Under the pieces are notes generated by a model that was not told the origin of the DNA, did no database searches, and saw nothing but the letters and a program-made list of their open reading frames with translations. Below, one piece after another: positions 36,001 to 42,897 of a stretch of DNA of 64,000 bases (the first letter of the stretch is position 1; each line of letters starts with the position of its first letter). Source of the stretch: a virus. Position numbers and translations under genes: made by a program. The stretch lies in IMG/VR virus record IMGVR_UViG_3300034108_001154, positions 1 to 64,000 of that record, one strand, 5' to 3'.

Positions 36001-38794
36001 TATGAACCCCAATAGTAACACTTACTTATATGGTACATTTCAAGTAAATGGTGGACATGGGGATTCTCAAATTGGAGTTAGATTATTGTCTGGAAACAAT
36101 GGTGCTGGTGCAGGTGAAATTAATTTAAGAATGTGGGTATCTGAACCTGGTGTAACGTGGAACTGGGGTGGATTTGGATATAACGTAACTAATAATAATG
36201 GTTCACCAAACGGATTTGGTAGAATAAATACCGCACACGGACAGGCATATATGAGATTTAGTGATGGTGGTGATTTGTATTTCTATAATACAAATACATC
36301 TGGTACTAGAGTTACTAATATGGAAATGTATCCAAATAATACCGTATTATTTAACAACTACGCTACGGGTGGTAACTCATTAAGAGCACCAATATTTTAT
36401 GATTCGGATAATACGGGATACTATGGTGATTTTGCATCAACATCTCGTATAAACGCTATTAATTATGATAATTTATATTGGGCGGGAGATACGAGTTATG
36501 GTTTCATTGGTAGAAACGTATATGCTGATACTGTAAATGGTAGAGGTAGTGACCCGTTAGAATTAAACTATTATGATGGTGGTGATGTTTACATTGGACC
36601 TGGTGGTGGTAATAAAAATTTAAGAGCTAATCTTTACTATGATTATGCAAATACTGCATATTATTTAGACCCTAATGGAACTGCTAGATTATCATATGTA
36701 GTAGCAAATGGTGGTATCCGAATTGATGGAAATGAAAACCTTTACTTAGATAACAACTATGGACAATCAATTGTAGGTGTTTATACATCTGTTAGATATC
36801 AGGGTATATTTGCAATGGGTAATGCATATAAATTAGCAATTGATGGTACTGGTACTGGTAACTTATATGGATTATCTTGGTCACATCCTAATGCTGGAGG
36901 ACAAGCTGGATTCTTAAATGACCACGGTTTATTGGTAATGAACTATGGTACAACTTTTGCGGCAATATCATCACGTGGTTGGTTCAGAACTTCAGTTCAG
37001 GCACCTATATTCTATGATAATGATGATACTGGATACTATGGTAATTATGCAGGTGATAGAAGCACCAGCGTTAATGGATTTACCGCAAGAACAGTAGAAG
37101 GAACCAAAGGAACATGGAAATACAATATCCCAAGATTTATTCATACGGGCGACTCTAATTATTGGGTTGGAAGTATGGGTTGGGGTACAACTGACTTCAA
37201 CACTATGATGACATGGGGTAGTGGATTCATTGATTCTTGGTCAAACCCATCAAATCAACCATCTGGTACTTCACATTGGGTAGGTACTCAAGCATATCAC
37301 TACACCAATGCATACAATAGTGCATATGGTTGGCAGTTGGTAGGTGGTCCAATTGGAAATTTACGATTCCGTCAATCTTGGCCAAATGCTGGTACTTGGA
37401 GAACTGTACCTATGCTTGATGTGAATGATGGAAATAGTGGAGCAATGTATGCTGGAATTTATTATGATTCGGCTGATAGTGCATATTATGCAGACCCAGC
37501 ATCAACATCTCGTTTAAATATAACTAAGACTGCATTAAAAGCTCATAATGATATGAGTGGTTATGGAGAAGGAAACTGGGTTTCAGATTTCAATCGAACT
37601 CCAATAAGTTCATTTACGTTTGGTGAAGATAAATATAATGGTGGTCCATCTGGAACTTGGTGGTTCCAGGTAAATATGAGACATGCAAACTCAAGTAACT
37701 ATTGGGGAACTCAATTGGCATATGGATGGGAAGATAATGCAAATGAAATTTATCAAAGAAATATTACCGGAGGAAGTTTCAGCGGATGGGTTAGATATCT
37801 AAATTCAAACAACTATTCTGGTTATTCAAATTTCGGAACAGGTACAGTTTATGGTGGTATATATTACGATGGTAATAACTCTGGATACTATGGTGATTTT
37901 GCATCAACATCTCGTTTCAATACAACCATAACTGATACAACATACTTCGGTTCAGATACTAATAAAGGTAGAGCACAGGGATATGGTACTTGGTCAAATT
38001 CATTCCATAAAACGGCATACATGTCATTTGACTGGAACGCGAATTATGACACTTATTCAAATCATGGTATCGCATCTACTGATTTAAATGGTTCGTTTAG
38101 TGATTCGATGAGTATTAACTCATTTAATGATATCAACTTAAGATTAGATTCAAATGATAATAATGCAAACTCATATGTAAGAATACATGATAATACTACT
38201 GGCCAGTCAGTTTCCGTAGCATATATCGGACGAGAGAGTGGTAACCCTATTGCATATTTCAATAATAGAGTATATGGTAACGTATATTACCACAACAGTG
38301 ATACTGCATATTATTTGGCTCCGAATGGTACTTCCAGATTGAATAGAACAAACTATGATTATGTTTATTCTTATAACTGGGTTTACGCACAGGGTGATGT
38401 TATTGCATACTACTCTGATGAAAGATTAAAAACTAAAGTTGGTTCTATTGAAAACGCTTTAGATAAAATCTCTAAATTGAATGGATTCTATTATGTTGAA
38501 AATGATTTAGCAAAATCATTCGGATACAAAAACGAAAAAAGACAATTAGGTTTATCAGCACAAGAAGTACAAGAAGTTTTACCTGAAATTGTGACATTAG
38601 CACCATTTGATACGGAAACTGATAAAAATAATAATATTGTAGGTTCCAAATCTGGAGAAGATTACTTAACTGTAAACTACGCTAAAGTAGTTCCTCTTTT
38701 AGTTGAAGGTATTAAAGAACAAACCGAAATAATCAATTCTCAGCAAAAACAAATTGATGAATTAAAAGAAATGATTAAATCTTTGATAAAATAA
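27011..38794 (+). CDS. Giant 3927-aa tail fibre: collagen-like shaft, 18 FYDxDNTxYY repeats, S74 chaperone
   Basis: Residues 1-290 form a stalk with two GDGSN(L/I)T motifs. Residues about 295-816 are collagen-like GTS/GSS triplets. Next come TLNGTAPNATVESNLRFDG and TTTLNVGDNIITLNADIG segments and three copies of TGQGxTEVHLMNQNxRTxD. From about residue 1378 a tip region of roughly 2400 residues carries about 18 copies of a (F/Y)YDxxNTxYYxDPxxTSxLN motif, with variable, Trp/Tyr/Asn-rich receptor-type domains between. The C-terminus is a peptidase S74 intramolecular chaperone: YSDERLKTKVG, then LGLSAQEVQEVLPE, then a coiled-coil tail. By homology, autocleavage before Ser3802 (Ser3802/Lys3807) would release 126 residues after trimer folding. 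Probably the main host-recognition fibre. Confidence 0.85.
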   Translation: MKYAGKNPNGINQVSQSLLSVDVNGVQQLTVSTASLDINTKLSVTNGVLASSYTGSAFSGSKFVGSQFSGSFSGSFSGDGSNLTKIPFEGLTADAQSKIQSGDGTARISNNKLSINVNTDITGSLLTTGTVSASFLAGDGSNITNISAASIGDINRLKSGSATATISPNKGLEVNVGIVTEKYLGVSGSAQIAGNLNVDGTTTLKSLNVAGTITATELKTTYISSSIIFSSGSNKFGDQSSDTHEFTGSLRVKDTIQIPSYTSNPVSGKVGEIYYNTSDTNIYRWTGLIWEPAAGTAGTSGTSGTSGTSGTSGTSGTSGTSGSSGSSGASGSSGSSGSSGSSGTSGTSGTSGSGGTSGSGGSSGTSGSSGTRGTSGSSGTSGTSGTSGSSGSSGSSGTSGTSGTSGTSGSSGSSGFGSSGTSGSGGTSGTSGTRGTSGSSGTSGSSGTSGSSGISGSSGTSATSGSGGTSATSGSSGSSGSSGTSGSSGSSGTSGTSGTRGTSGTSGTSGTSGISGSSGSSGSSGTSGTSGISGSSGSSGSSGSSGTSGTSGTRGTSGTSGIDGVVGDGGTSGSSGSSGSSGTSGSSGSSGTSGTSGSSGTNSTAGTGGTSGSSGSSGSSGTSGTSGTSGSSGTSGSSGSSGTSGSSGSSGTSGTSGTSGINGLIGSSGTGGTAGTGGTSGSSGSSGTSGTSGTSGTSGTSGTSGTRGTAGSGGSSGSSGSSGTSGTSGTSGSSGSSGTSGTSGSSGTSGTSGSSGTSGTRGTAGSGGSSGTSGSSGTSGSSGTSGSSGSSGTSGTSGTSGTSGTSGSSGTSGSSGVLALTGTTDNGVITLNGTAPNATVESNLRFDGTTLAVTGNATISGDLTVSGTTTYINTTTLNVGDNIITLNADIGAATAPTENAGIEVKRGNAATKQFYWNESTDRWYADSDLQSAGNLYGTQIDTGQGLTEVHLMNQNVRTSDTITFARLNLTTTGNDYYFAANGLTMTSISTGETIWRNLSSLRFTDNNDWDYNSWAGLKFINASKRIVLGVGGNVFTANSAQTGNLLLDRIDTMYLFDTTYYLNTGTSNLNSLTLAGNLVAAQVNTGQGLTEVHLMNQNVRTTDSVTFANITGNTIYVGGGTTYFINNDISRLNYINANAFAQEQGSVLKITYPNGGTLNNSTSSVTGAIKIRLPQSWTNTMMELKVRIYNYSGDTYWEYSMGGYNYSPSTSWINTNASVAGAAGAPAYTVRFAHDGTYCTIFIGELATTWSYPKIVVTEFIGGHSNFAVSQWDGDWALSFETTSFGTVTSTKTPTLRTGNFIADGTISGTSIDTGQGSTEVHLMNQNIRTTDDVTFSTIRGTNFRASNAYYLGENNFYLNLTNGGWYSNVRIASEVDMRAPIFYDTDNTAYYTNPAGLSVLSHIQLVNNWANTTPNDGAINIRGQYPSMTFRNTISNNMWLRHMDGSGDIQHYFASGVDSTSWSIRHSMFTNGRFFSAESMRTPIFYDSDNTAYYLDAASTSNINEIVSVRGQFRKAQTNNNYTTAALWTESYSTTTTGIAFHISGVVGKYLEMRTDGILYWENEKVWTGSTDGAGSGLDADLLDGQQGTYYDHRIYTSTGNIAGSFLGGHYSSGGTEKPNSATFGAGKLKVAMLSNGNLGFGGSWNDVLWMSTYNGGDVKQSYAIVGDKYGDNLWFSRQAFDSATWGTGRRLWHSGDTTISTTGDMRSPIFYDSDDTTYRIDGNSTSVLNNLNIAGTLTVNGTINLGNDFQIGDYKYFGINNLGASATQARRFEVARIGIDFNDWNSVGLFEVELSENYYDKGLRKRYIVSYGYVSAASVQLVEANGIGSNHFQVTIGSEVVVSGDHRYIPVYVDVRYYSSVDALIRTTRSITTNTNSAIGAVYINTSPSATNISDFTADSIVYPTSGQFGIAAPTFYDSDNTSYYIDPSNGANGISANLQGRIQVGTFNNSQTNTGEAWIGRASDRAAGVLTVQLGGGAGRYLEVVDNAWTTVEFSVNDSGVATAAASFRAPIFYDSNNTSYYLDPTSTTSLRTVGSWRSDSSTWDGEFSGKIQYHSNNWYFQAAGDWIWRNSGGSNVIYGNQSGELTATGNMRSPIFYDSDNTGYYTNPAGTSRMNGIAFDAASPVYSVTAGTSYQQHFQIREAGASGANGSAIAYAPSIGFHWSGVVASNITMEASGRISIRNNPGTSYENLVANNMYAYAFYDENNTGYYLDPASTSVLNAIRLGTSANNSTLSGAGDWGVRFTTDVGYIQIGPANSSYAHIYTDRGNFYMNVNDLYLNGNLVPAFGYNRGSGNLFAAIYYDANNTNYYIDGASTSNLNDLQTAGRVVIGGNFSNNAYNSVGSARLHFGGGNSDANDNYYIGTNIEGYGGSYTKLDLRWHTGIRMGAQPGYGGIRFYDTEDLGTLIFSIGTGDAHVRVTNNLYVNGYTYLGNGNADETHINDTLRVGATDSGDSHFYFGEDSSSWYGDHWYWDSGYNVYRYSRFAGTDSLIHYHDTRDTTRITYARNIVFDDFGKGIVGNYSAERLQLVFAMGDSYKPNTAGTSTANMYGIGWSHPNAGGLGGANNLNDHGLLIINNGTFRAAISSRIVASEEVRGTLFRDYNDSGYYLDPNTTGISLRIGGTVHSGGAFSSDGYSSSSPNVVTRITAPQGAAFSSDGSTGAIRIKLPFRGNNPMWTMKVRIYNYSTNQTSEYLLGNYAYDQGGYNSSATFIGGASATAHTVRFGNQDGVDCVWIGETNTGWSYPVVSVIDFTSGFRSSNADSQSRNWNIAVVTSFGTVQTAITPEIRLSNTYAPTFRADTDMRAPIYYDTNTAYYINGDGASNLNTLQTYSYQGNGNVGGTGNASWHPSGIYSAGYNWLYGGINMNGGTLDGAGPIYGTIYYDRNDSGYYADPASTSNFYNLNLTGAKHTYLTINPGNGWEAMVRYIGGSGSSWYVGKRTSTQLLGSTDAFHMYSETAGRTVGGYDTAGNHYAYGSSRATIFYDIDDTTYYMNPNSNTYLYGTFQVNGGHGDSQIGVRLLSGNNGAGAGEINLRMWVSEPGVTWNWGGFGYNVTNNNGSPNGFGRINTAHGQAYMRFSDGGDLYFYNTNTSGTRVTNMEMYPNNTVLFNNYATGGNSLRAPIFYDSDNTGYYGDFASTSRINAINYDNLYWAGDTSYGFIGRNVYADTVNGRGSDPLELNYYDGGDVYIGPGGGNKNLRANLYYDYANTAYYLDPNGTARLSYVVANGGIRIDGNENLYLDNNYGQSIVGVYTSVRYQGIFAMGNAYKLAIDGTGTGNLYGLSWSHPNAGGQAGFLNDHGLLVMNYGTTFAAISSRGWFRTSVQAPIFYDNDDTGYYGNYAGDRSTSVNGFTARTVEGTKGTWKYNIPRFIHTGDSNYWVGSMGWGTTDFNTMMTWGSGFIDSWSNPSNQPSGTSHWVGTQAYHYTNAYNSAYGWQLVGGPIGNLRFRQSWPNAGTWRTVPMLDVNDGNSGAMYAGIYYDSADSAYYADPASTSRLNITKTALKAHNDMSGYGEGNWVSDFNRTPISSFTFGEDKYNGGPSGTWWFQVNMRHANSSNYWGTQLAYGWEDNANEIYQRNITGGSFSGWVRYLNSNNYSGYSNFGTGTVYGGIYYDGNNSGYYGDFASTSRFNTTITDTTYFGSDTNKGRAQGYGTWSNSFHKTAYMSFDWNANYDTYSNHGIASTDLNGSFSDSMSINSFNDINLRLDSNDNNANSYVRIHDNTTGQSVSVAYIGRESGNPIAYFNNRVYGNVYYHNSDTAYYLAPNGTSRLNRTNYDYVYSYNWVYAQGDVIAYYSDERLKTKVGSIENALDKISKLNGFYYVENDLAKSFGYKNEKRQLGLSAQEVQEVLPEIVTLAPFDTETDKNNNIVGSKSGEDYLTVNYAKVVPLLVEGIKEQTEIINSQQKQIDELKEMIKSLIK
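27893..29458 (+). repeat. Collagen-like Gly-X-Y block C
   Basis: About 520 residues of Gly triplets, mainly GTS and GSS. Rare GSGG, GTRG, GFG, GIDGVVGDGG and GTNSTAGTGG segments punctuate the run. Unlike block B there is no fixed superrepeat. Codon choice for identical triplets is scrambled. Confidence 0.9.
31147..38340 (+). repeat. About 18 copies of FYDSDNTAYYLDPxxTSxLN
   Basis: The motif recurs at 70-250 residue spacing along the tip half of the last giant fibre. It always precedes an N/R-rich turn and a new beta-rich segment. Variants include YYDANNTNYYIDGASTSNLN and YYHNSDTAYYLAPNGTSRLN. It probably marks trimer joints between exchangeable binding domains. Confidence 0.85.
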
Positions 38795-38815
38795 TTGATA
38801 TTTATATAAAAGAAG

Positions 38816-38861
38816 AAAAACTCCCAATCATACAACCAAAATTTATGTTTTGGGATTTTTC
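38816..38861 (+). terminator. Intrinsic terminator after the fibre operon
   Basis: AAAAACTCCCAA (38816-38827) pairs with TTGGGATTTTT (38850-38860) with one bulged C, and an inner CCAAAA/TTTTGG hairpin lies at 38836-38853. The T-rich 3' arm follows directly. It closes the 35 kb fibre region and precedes the promoter box of the sheath gene. Confidence 0.65.
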
Positions 38862-38863
38862 TT

Positions 38864-38873
38864 TATATTTATA
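38864..38873 (+). promoter_or_regulatory. Late-type promoter box TATATTTATA before the sheath gene
   Basis: TATATTTATA at 38864-38873, just past the terminator, ends 48 nt before the sheath ATG. A good ribosome site (TTGGAGAA) lies 8-15 nt before that ATG. A second, weaker copy (GATATTTATATAA) overlaps the stop codon of the fibre gene at 38797. Confidence 0.6.
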
Positions 38874-38921
38874 TGTGTATTTGATATTATAATCAAACTA
38901 AACTTATTGGAGAAATAAAAT

Positions 38922-41258
38922 ATGGCAGAAAGAATTGTATCACCCGGAGTATTCACAAGAGAAAACGATTTATCGTTCTTGGCTCAGGGTATCGGAGAAA
39001 TTGGAGCAGCGTTTATAGGACCTTTCAAACAAGGACCTGCGTTTGTTCCCACAATCGTAAGAACACAATCAGAATTCGAAAACATTTTCGGAACACCTGA
39101 TGGAACATACTACACAGAGTATGCGGTTCAAAACTATTTAAGAGAAGCAGGTACTGTGACTGTTGTAAGGGTAATGGATACCGGAGGATATACACAAGCT
39201 ACACCAATTGGTTTAGTTGCTAGTGGTTCTGCTGGTAAGAAATTAATCTCTACTATTCACTCAACCAACAATGGTGATGCTGAAGTAGGATTTGGTCCAT
39301 TTACTGTAACACCATCATTAACTATATCTGGTTCATTTGTAGTTTCTGGTTCTGGTATTGGTTTTGTATCATCATCTTTAGTTCCATCGGCAACTAATGA
39401 TGTAAGTGATGTATTTGGTGAATCACCATTTGGTTCAAAAGATGGATATGTTTATTCATACTTTGAAAATGAAGCATCTGCATTTAATTACAATACAAGC
39501 AATCCTGCTGGAGCAGTTGTAGCAATTGCATTACCATCTCAAGTATTTGGTGGTACTGATTTAGGATTAGGAGCACCTTCGCAAGCTGGAGCATCTCCTG
39601 CACAAACTCCTTATGTAAAATCACAACTTATTTCTGGTGAGAGATATGAATTATTCCGTTTCCATACATTAGGATATGGTAACAACGAAAACACAAGATT
39701 TAAAATCGGTATTTCTAATGTGAAAGCAGCTGGTGAAGATGGAGCAACTGATTACTCTACATTCTCTGTATCTGTAAGAGCATACAATGATACTGATAAG
39801 AGAAAATCAGTATTAGAAACATTTAACAACGTAAACTTAGACCCTGCATCTCCTAACTTTATAGCTAGAGTAATTGGTGATAGATTTATGACAATTGATT
39901 CAACTGGTAAAATTACTGAATATGGTGATTGGTTGAATAACTCAAAATATATTAGAGTAGAAGTTAAAGAGCAAGGTTCATACCCTGTATCAGCAGCACC
40001 ATTTGGACATGGAGCTTATACTAATCCAATTGAAACAACAACAACAACACAGGCCGAATGGATACCTGCTGTTGTTTTCCAAACTGGTTCAGTAGATAAT
40101 ACTGCTGGTTCACCAATTTATTTTGCTGGTTTTGATTTCGAAACAATTGGTATTAAATTAGATAACGCTAATTATTTGGCACCATTACCAACTACTAAAA
40201 TTGGAGCAAACGTAGATTTCGGATTTGATTCTCAACTTACTTATGTAATGAGTGGTTCTGATTCAACTGATATGGCTAAGAGACAATTTATATTAGGTTT
40301 CCAAGGTGGATTTAACGGACAATCTCCGGCAACTCCAATTAACTTAGGAACGGCAATATCAGCAGCTAACTCACAGGGATTTGATTTATCAACTTCTGTA
40401 GCTAGTGGATATGAGGCATACTCTAAAGCAATCAACGCAATTTCAAACGCTGATGAATATGATATCAATATGGTTGTAACTCCGGGTGTTATTAGAAGAT
40501 TACACACTCCGGTTACTACTAAAGTAATTGATATGGTTGAAGCTAGACAAGATTGTTTCTACATCGCTGATTTTAACGCAGCACCTGATACAATAGCACA
40601 AGCTACTACTCAGGCAGCAGCAGTTGATTCAAACTACGCTGGTACTTACTACCCTTGGGTTAAGATGGTTGATTCAAACACTAACAAATTAATAAGTGTT
40701 CCACCATCAGTATTGTTACCTGCTGTGTACGCATCAAATGACGCTATTGCGGCTGAATGGTTCGCACCTGCTGGTTTGAATAGAGGAGGAATCGTAGGAG
40801 CTGTTTCAGTTCTTAATAGATTAACACATTCTGAAAGAGATACTTTATATGAAAACAAAGTAAACCCAATCGCTTCTTTCCCTGGGCAAGGTATTGTAGC
40901 ATTTGGACAAAAAACGTTGCAAGATAAAGCATCAGCATTGGATAGAATCAACGTAAGAAGATTATTGATTACCGTTAAAAAGTATATCGCATCTACTTCT
41001 AGATTCTTAGTGTTCGAACAAAATACCGCAGCAACTCGTGGTAGATTTATCAACACTGTACAACCTTACTTAGAAGGAATTCAACAAAGACAAGGTTTAT
41101 ACGCATTCAAAGTAGTTATGGATGAATCTAACAACACACCTGATGTAGTAGATAGAAACATTTTAGCAGGACAGATATTCTTACAACCAGCAAAAACTGC
41201 TGAATTTATTGTAATTGATTTCAATATCTTACCTACTGGAGCAAGTTTCTCAGCATAA
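38922..41258 (+). CDS. gp18: Contractile tail sheath protein, gp18-like
   Basis: A 778-aa protein, somewhat longer than T4 gp18 (659 aa). The N-terminus has the sheath signature SPGVFTREND, then GEIGAAFIGPFKQGPAFVPTIV and an F-x-NIFGTPDG-x5-YAV-x-NYLREAG-x-V-x-VVRV segment. The C-terminal domain reads RFLVFEQNTAATRGRFINTV, GLYAFKVVMDESNNTPD, then AGQIFLQPAKTAEFIVIDF, the interlocking arm region conserved in sheath subunits. The protein polymerises around the tube and contracts on infection. It stands as the first gene of its own promoter unit, with tube next, as in T4 (18-19). Confidence 0.95.
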   Translation: MAERIVSPGVFTRENDLSFLAQGIGEIGAAFIGPFKQGPAFVPTIVRTQSEFENIFGTPDGTYYTEYAVQNYLREAGTVTVVRVMDTGGYTQATPIGLVASGSAGKKLISTIHSTNNGDAEVGFGPFTVTPSLTISGSFVVSGSGIGFVSSSLVPSATNDVSDVFGESPFGSKDGYVYSYFENEASAFNYNTSNPAGAVVAIALPSQVFGGTDLGLGAPSQAGASPAQTPYVKSQLISGERYELFRFHTLGYGNNENTRFKIGISNVKAAGEDGATDYSTFSVSVRAYNDTDKRKSVLETFNNVNLDPASPNFIARVIGDRFMTIDSTGKITEYGDWLNNSKYIRVEVKEQGSYPVSAAPFGHGAYTNPIETTTTTQAEWIPAVVFQTGSVDNTAGSPIYFAGFDFETIGIKLDNANYLAPLPTTKIGANVDFGFDSQLTYVMSGSDSTDMAKRQFILGFQGGFNGQSPATPINLGTAISAANSQGFDLSTSVASGYEAYSKAINAISNADEYDINMVVTPGVIRRLHTPVTTKVIDMVEARQDCFYIADFNAAPDTIAQATTQAAAVDSNYAGTYYPWVKMVDSNTNKLISVPPSVLLPAVYASNDAIAAEWFAPAGLNRGGIVGAVSVLNRLTHSERDTLYENKVNPIASFPGQGIVAFGQKTLQDKASALDRINVRRLLITVKKYIASTSRFLVFEQNTAATRGRFINTVQPYLEGIQQRQGLYAFKVVMDESNNTPDVVDRNILAGQIFLQPAKTAEFIVIDFNILPTGASFSA

Positions 41259-41279
41259 ATTAACAAATAAAAAAATAAC

Positions 41280-41290
41280 TAATATTTATT
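41280..41290 (+). promoter_or_regulatory. Late-type promoter box (TAATATTTATT) before the tube gene
   Basis: A variant of the box, TAATATTTATT, ends 20 nt before the ATG at 41311. It is followed by AATAGGAGATAAAAC, which holds a strong AGGAG ribosome site. A separate promoter for the tube gene would fit the need for many copies. Confidence 0.5.
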
Positions 41291-41310
41291 AGTATAATAG
41301 GAGATAAAAC

Positions 41311-41799
41311 ATGGCAGAAGTATTAGAATTTTCACAAATGATGTTTACCAACTTCGAACCGAAGATGAAGAACCGCTATATTATGGAGATTGACGGAATT
41401 CAATCTTACTTAATAAAATCAGCGGCTAGACCATCTATCACTTTCGAACCGGTTAAACTAGACCATATCAACACTTATCGCAAATTGCAAGGTAAGGGAG
41501 AATGGCAGGACATTACAATAACATTGTATGACCCAATCGTTCCATCTGGAGCACAACAAGTAATGGAATGGGTTCGTTTAGGATATGAATCGTTAACTGG
41601 TAGAAAAGGTTACGCCGATTTCTATAAAAAGGACATCGATTTCTATATGCTAGGGCCTGTTGGTGATAAAATCGAACAATGGAAGTTAAAAGGAGCATTT
41701 ATTGTATCTGCTAACTTCGGAGATTTATCATTTGATTCAAACGATGCAGCTGATATCGAATTGACATTGGCTTATGATTACGCAATTTTAGAATTCTAA
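41311..41799 (+). CDS. gp19: Tail tube protein, gp19-like
   Basis: 162 aa, nearly the same length as T4 gp19 (163 aa). It contains NRYIMEIDGIQSYLIKSAARPS, WQDITITLYDPIVPSGAQQV, a helix (VMEWVRLGYES), then YKKDIDFYMLGPVGDKIEQW and the closing strand IELTLAYDYAIL. This is the classical tube (Hcp/gp19) fold order. It stacks as hexamers to form the inner tail tube, directly downstream of the sheath gene. Its AGGAG ribosome site is one of the strongest in the window. A terminator follows. Confidence 0.95.
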   Translation: MAEVLEFSQMMFTNFEPKMKNRYIMEIDGIQSYLIKSAARPSITFEPVKLDHINTYRKLQGKGEWQDITITLYDPIVPSGAQQVMEWVRLGYESLTGRKGYADFYKKDIDFYMLGPVGDKIEQWKLKGAFIVSANFGDLSFDSNDAADIELTLAYDYAILEF

Positions 41800-41825
41800 A
41801 ATAAAAATCAATAATTACATTAATT

Positions 41826-41862
41826 AGAGAGGTTCTTTTATTAAGAATCTCTCTTTTTTTTT
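41826..41862 (+). terminator. Intrinsic terminator after the tube gene
   Basis: AGAGAGGTTCTT (41826-41837), loop TTATT, then AAGAATCTCTCT (41843-41854) with one G-T wobble, followed by a T-run to 41862. A 12-bp stem with a uridine tract is a textbook rho-independent terminator. Confidence 0.85.
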
Positions 41863-41878
41863 AATTTTTCAAAAAGTA

Positions 41879-41888
41879 TATATTTATA
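41879..41888 (+). promoter_or_regulatory. Late-type promoter box TATATTTATA before the baseplate gene
   Basis: TATATTTATA at 41879-41888, immediately after the tube terminator and ending 22 nt before the ATG at 41911. Confidence 0.55.
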
Positions 41889-41910
41889 TACAAACAAATA
41901 AAGGTTAATT

Positions 41911-42684
41911 ATGAGCAATACTAAATTCGATTTCCCAACGGAAATTATTGATTTACCATCAAAGGGGTTAGTGTATCCCGAAAAACACCCATTAAGAAAG
42001 GGTAACATTGAAATCAAATACATGACAGCTAGAGAAGAAGATATCCTTGCATCACAAACTTTAATTAAAAAAGGTGTGGTATTGGATAAATTATTCGAAT
42101 CTATTGTTGTTGAAGAAGGTGTTAATATCAACGATGTATTTATTGGAGATAAAAACGCAATTTTAATGGCAACAAGAGTATTAGGTTATGGGGCTGATTA
42201 TACTGTTGAAATTACTGACCCATTTACATTGGAAAAACAATCAGTAACAATTGATTTATCTAAGGTGAAAACTAAAGATGTTAATGAATCTCTATTAAAT
42301 GGTGAAAATAGATATAAATTCAAATTACCAAAATCAGGTAAAGAGTTGGTATTTAAATTACTAACACACGGTGATGAAACTGAAATTACAAAAGAAATTC
42401 AAGCATTAGAAAGATTATATAAAGGAAAGGGAGAAAAAACATTTGATGTTACTACTCGTTTGAAATATATGATACAATCTGTTGATGGAAATGAAGATAA
42501 AGGGTTTGTTACAAGCTGGATTCAAAATGGATTCCTTGCATTGGATACTAAGGCATTTAGAAAATATGTTAAGGAGTTAAGTCCGGATATGGATTTAAAA
42601 TTTGATTTCACATCAGATGTAACAGGCGAAACGGAGGCGCTAGATATCCCATTTGGGATAAACTTTTTTTACCCTACCGAGTGA
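41911..42684 (+). CDS. gp26: Baseplate hub protein, gp26-like (T4 baseplate family)
   Basis: A 257-aa protein. The N-terminal EIIDLPSKGLVYPEKHPLRKG, then IEIKYMTAREEDILASQTLIKKG, is the hallmark of the T4 gp26 family of baseplate hub/tail assembly proteins. The GYGADYTVEITDPFT segment and the terminal FGINFF also fit. T4 gp26 is 208 aa. In T4 the next gene is 51, and here an overlapping open frame downstream has gp51-like features; a run of seven T at 42664-42670, 12 nt before the stop codon, could allow frameshifting between them. Expected role: baseplate hub assembly before tube polymerisation. Ribosome site AAAGG. Confidence 0.85.
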   Translation: MSNTKFDFPTEIIDLPSKGLVYPEKHPLRKGNIEIKYMTAREEDILASQTLIKKGVVLDKLFESIVVEEGVNINDVFIGDKNAILMATRVLGYGADYTVEITDPFTLEKQSVTIDLSKVKTKDVNESLLNGENRYKFKLPKSGKELVFKLLTHGDETEITKEIQALERLYKGKGEKTFDVTTRLKYMIQSVDGNEDKGFVTSWIQNGFLALDTKAFRKYVKELSPDMDLKFDFTSDVTGETEALDIPFGINFFYPTE

Positions 42685-42877
42685 TTATAGTATTCAACTC
42701 CATACTCAAATTTGGGAGTTGGTTAATTATGGTAATGGATTCAGCTGGAATGATGTGTATTTCATGCCATCACAATGGAGAAAATTCTATTTTAACAAAT
42801 TAATTGAGTTAAAAAAGAAAGAATCCGAAGAACATAAAAAAGCACAACAACAATCGAAAGTGAGGATTAAAAGATAA
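42662..42877 (+). CDS. gp51-like hub assembly extension, probably expressed by +1 frameshift from the gp26-like gene
   Basis: This frame is open from after TAA 42659-42661 to TAA 42875-42877 (71 codons) and overlaps the end of the gp26-like gene. It has no ATG for its first 44 codons. Residues from the overlap read LPSDYSIQLHTQIWELVNYG, then FSWNDVYFMPSQWRKFYFNK and a Lys/Glu-rich helix. The W-x-D-V-x-x-MP-x-x-x-R-x-FY pattern is typical of tail-assembly chaperone and gp51-type proteins. The junction lies in a C-T7-A run, so a +1 (or -2) slip would fuse it to the gp26-like protein. Alternatively it is started at TTG 42718. The reading frame is seen; its expression mode is inferred. Confidence 0.6.
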   Translation, partial: TFFTLPSDYSIQLHTQIWELVNYGNGFSWNDVYFMPSQWRKFYFNKLIELKKKESEEHKKAQQQSKVRIKR

Positions 42878-42892
42878 TCCTCACTTTTTTTT
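42857..42892 (+). terminator. Intrinsic terminator overlapping the gp51-like stop codon
   Basis: AAAGTGAGGATTA (42857-42869), loop AAAGA, then TAATCCTCACTTT (42875-42887): a perfect 13-bp stem followed by T to 42892. The TAA stop of the gp51-like frame lies in the 3' arm. Confidence 0.9.
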
Positions 42893-42897
42893 ATCTT

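Noticed and set aside
42663-42811. A -1 frameshift at the T-run of the gp26-like gene instead of +1
   Set aside because: The -1 frame yields a short, Met/Cys-rich unlikely sequence ending soon (TAA near 42801), whereas the +1 frame has a protein-like MPSQWRKFYF end that meets the terminator.
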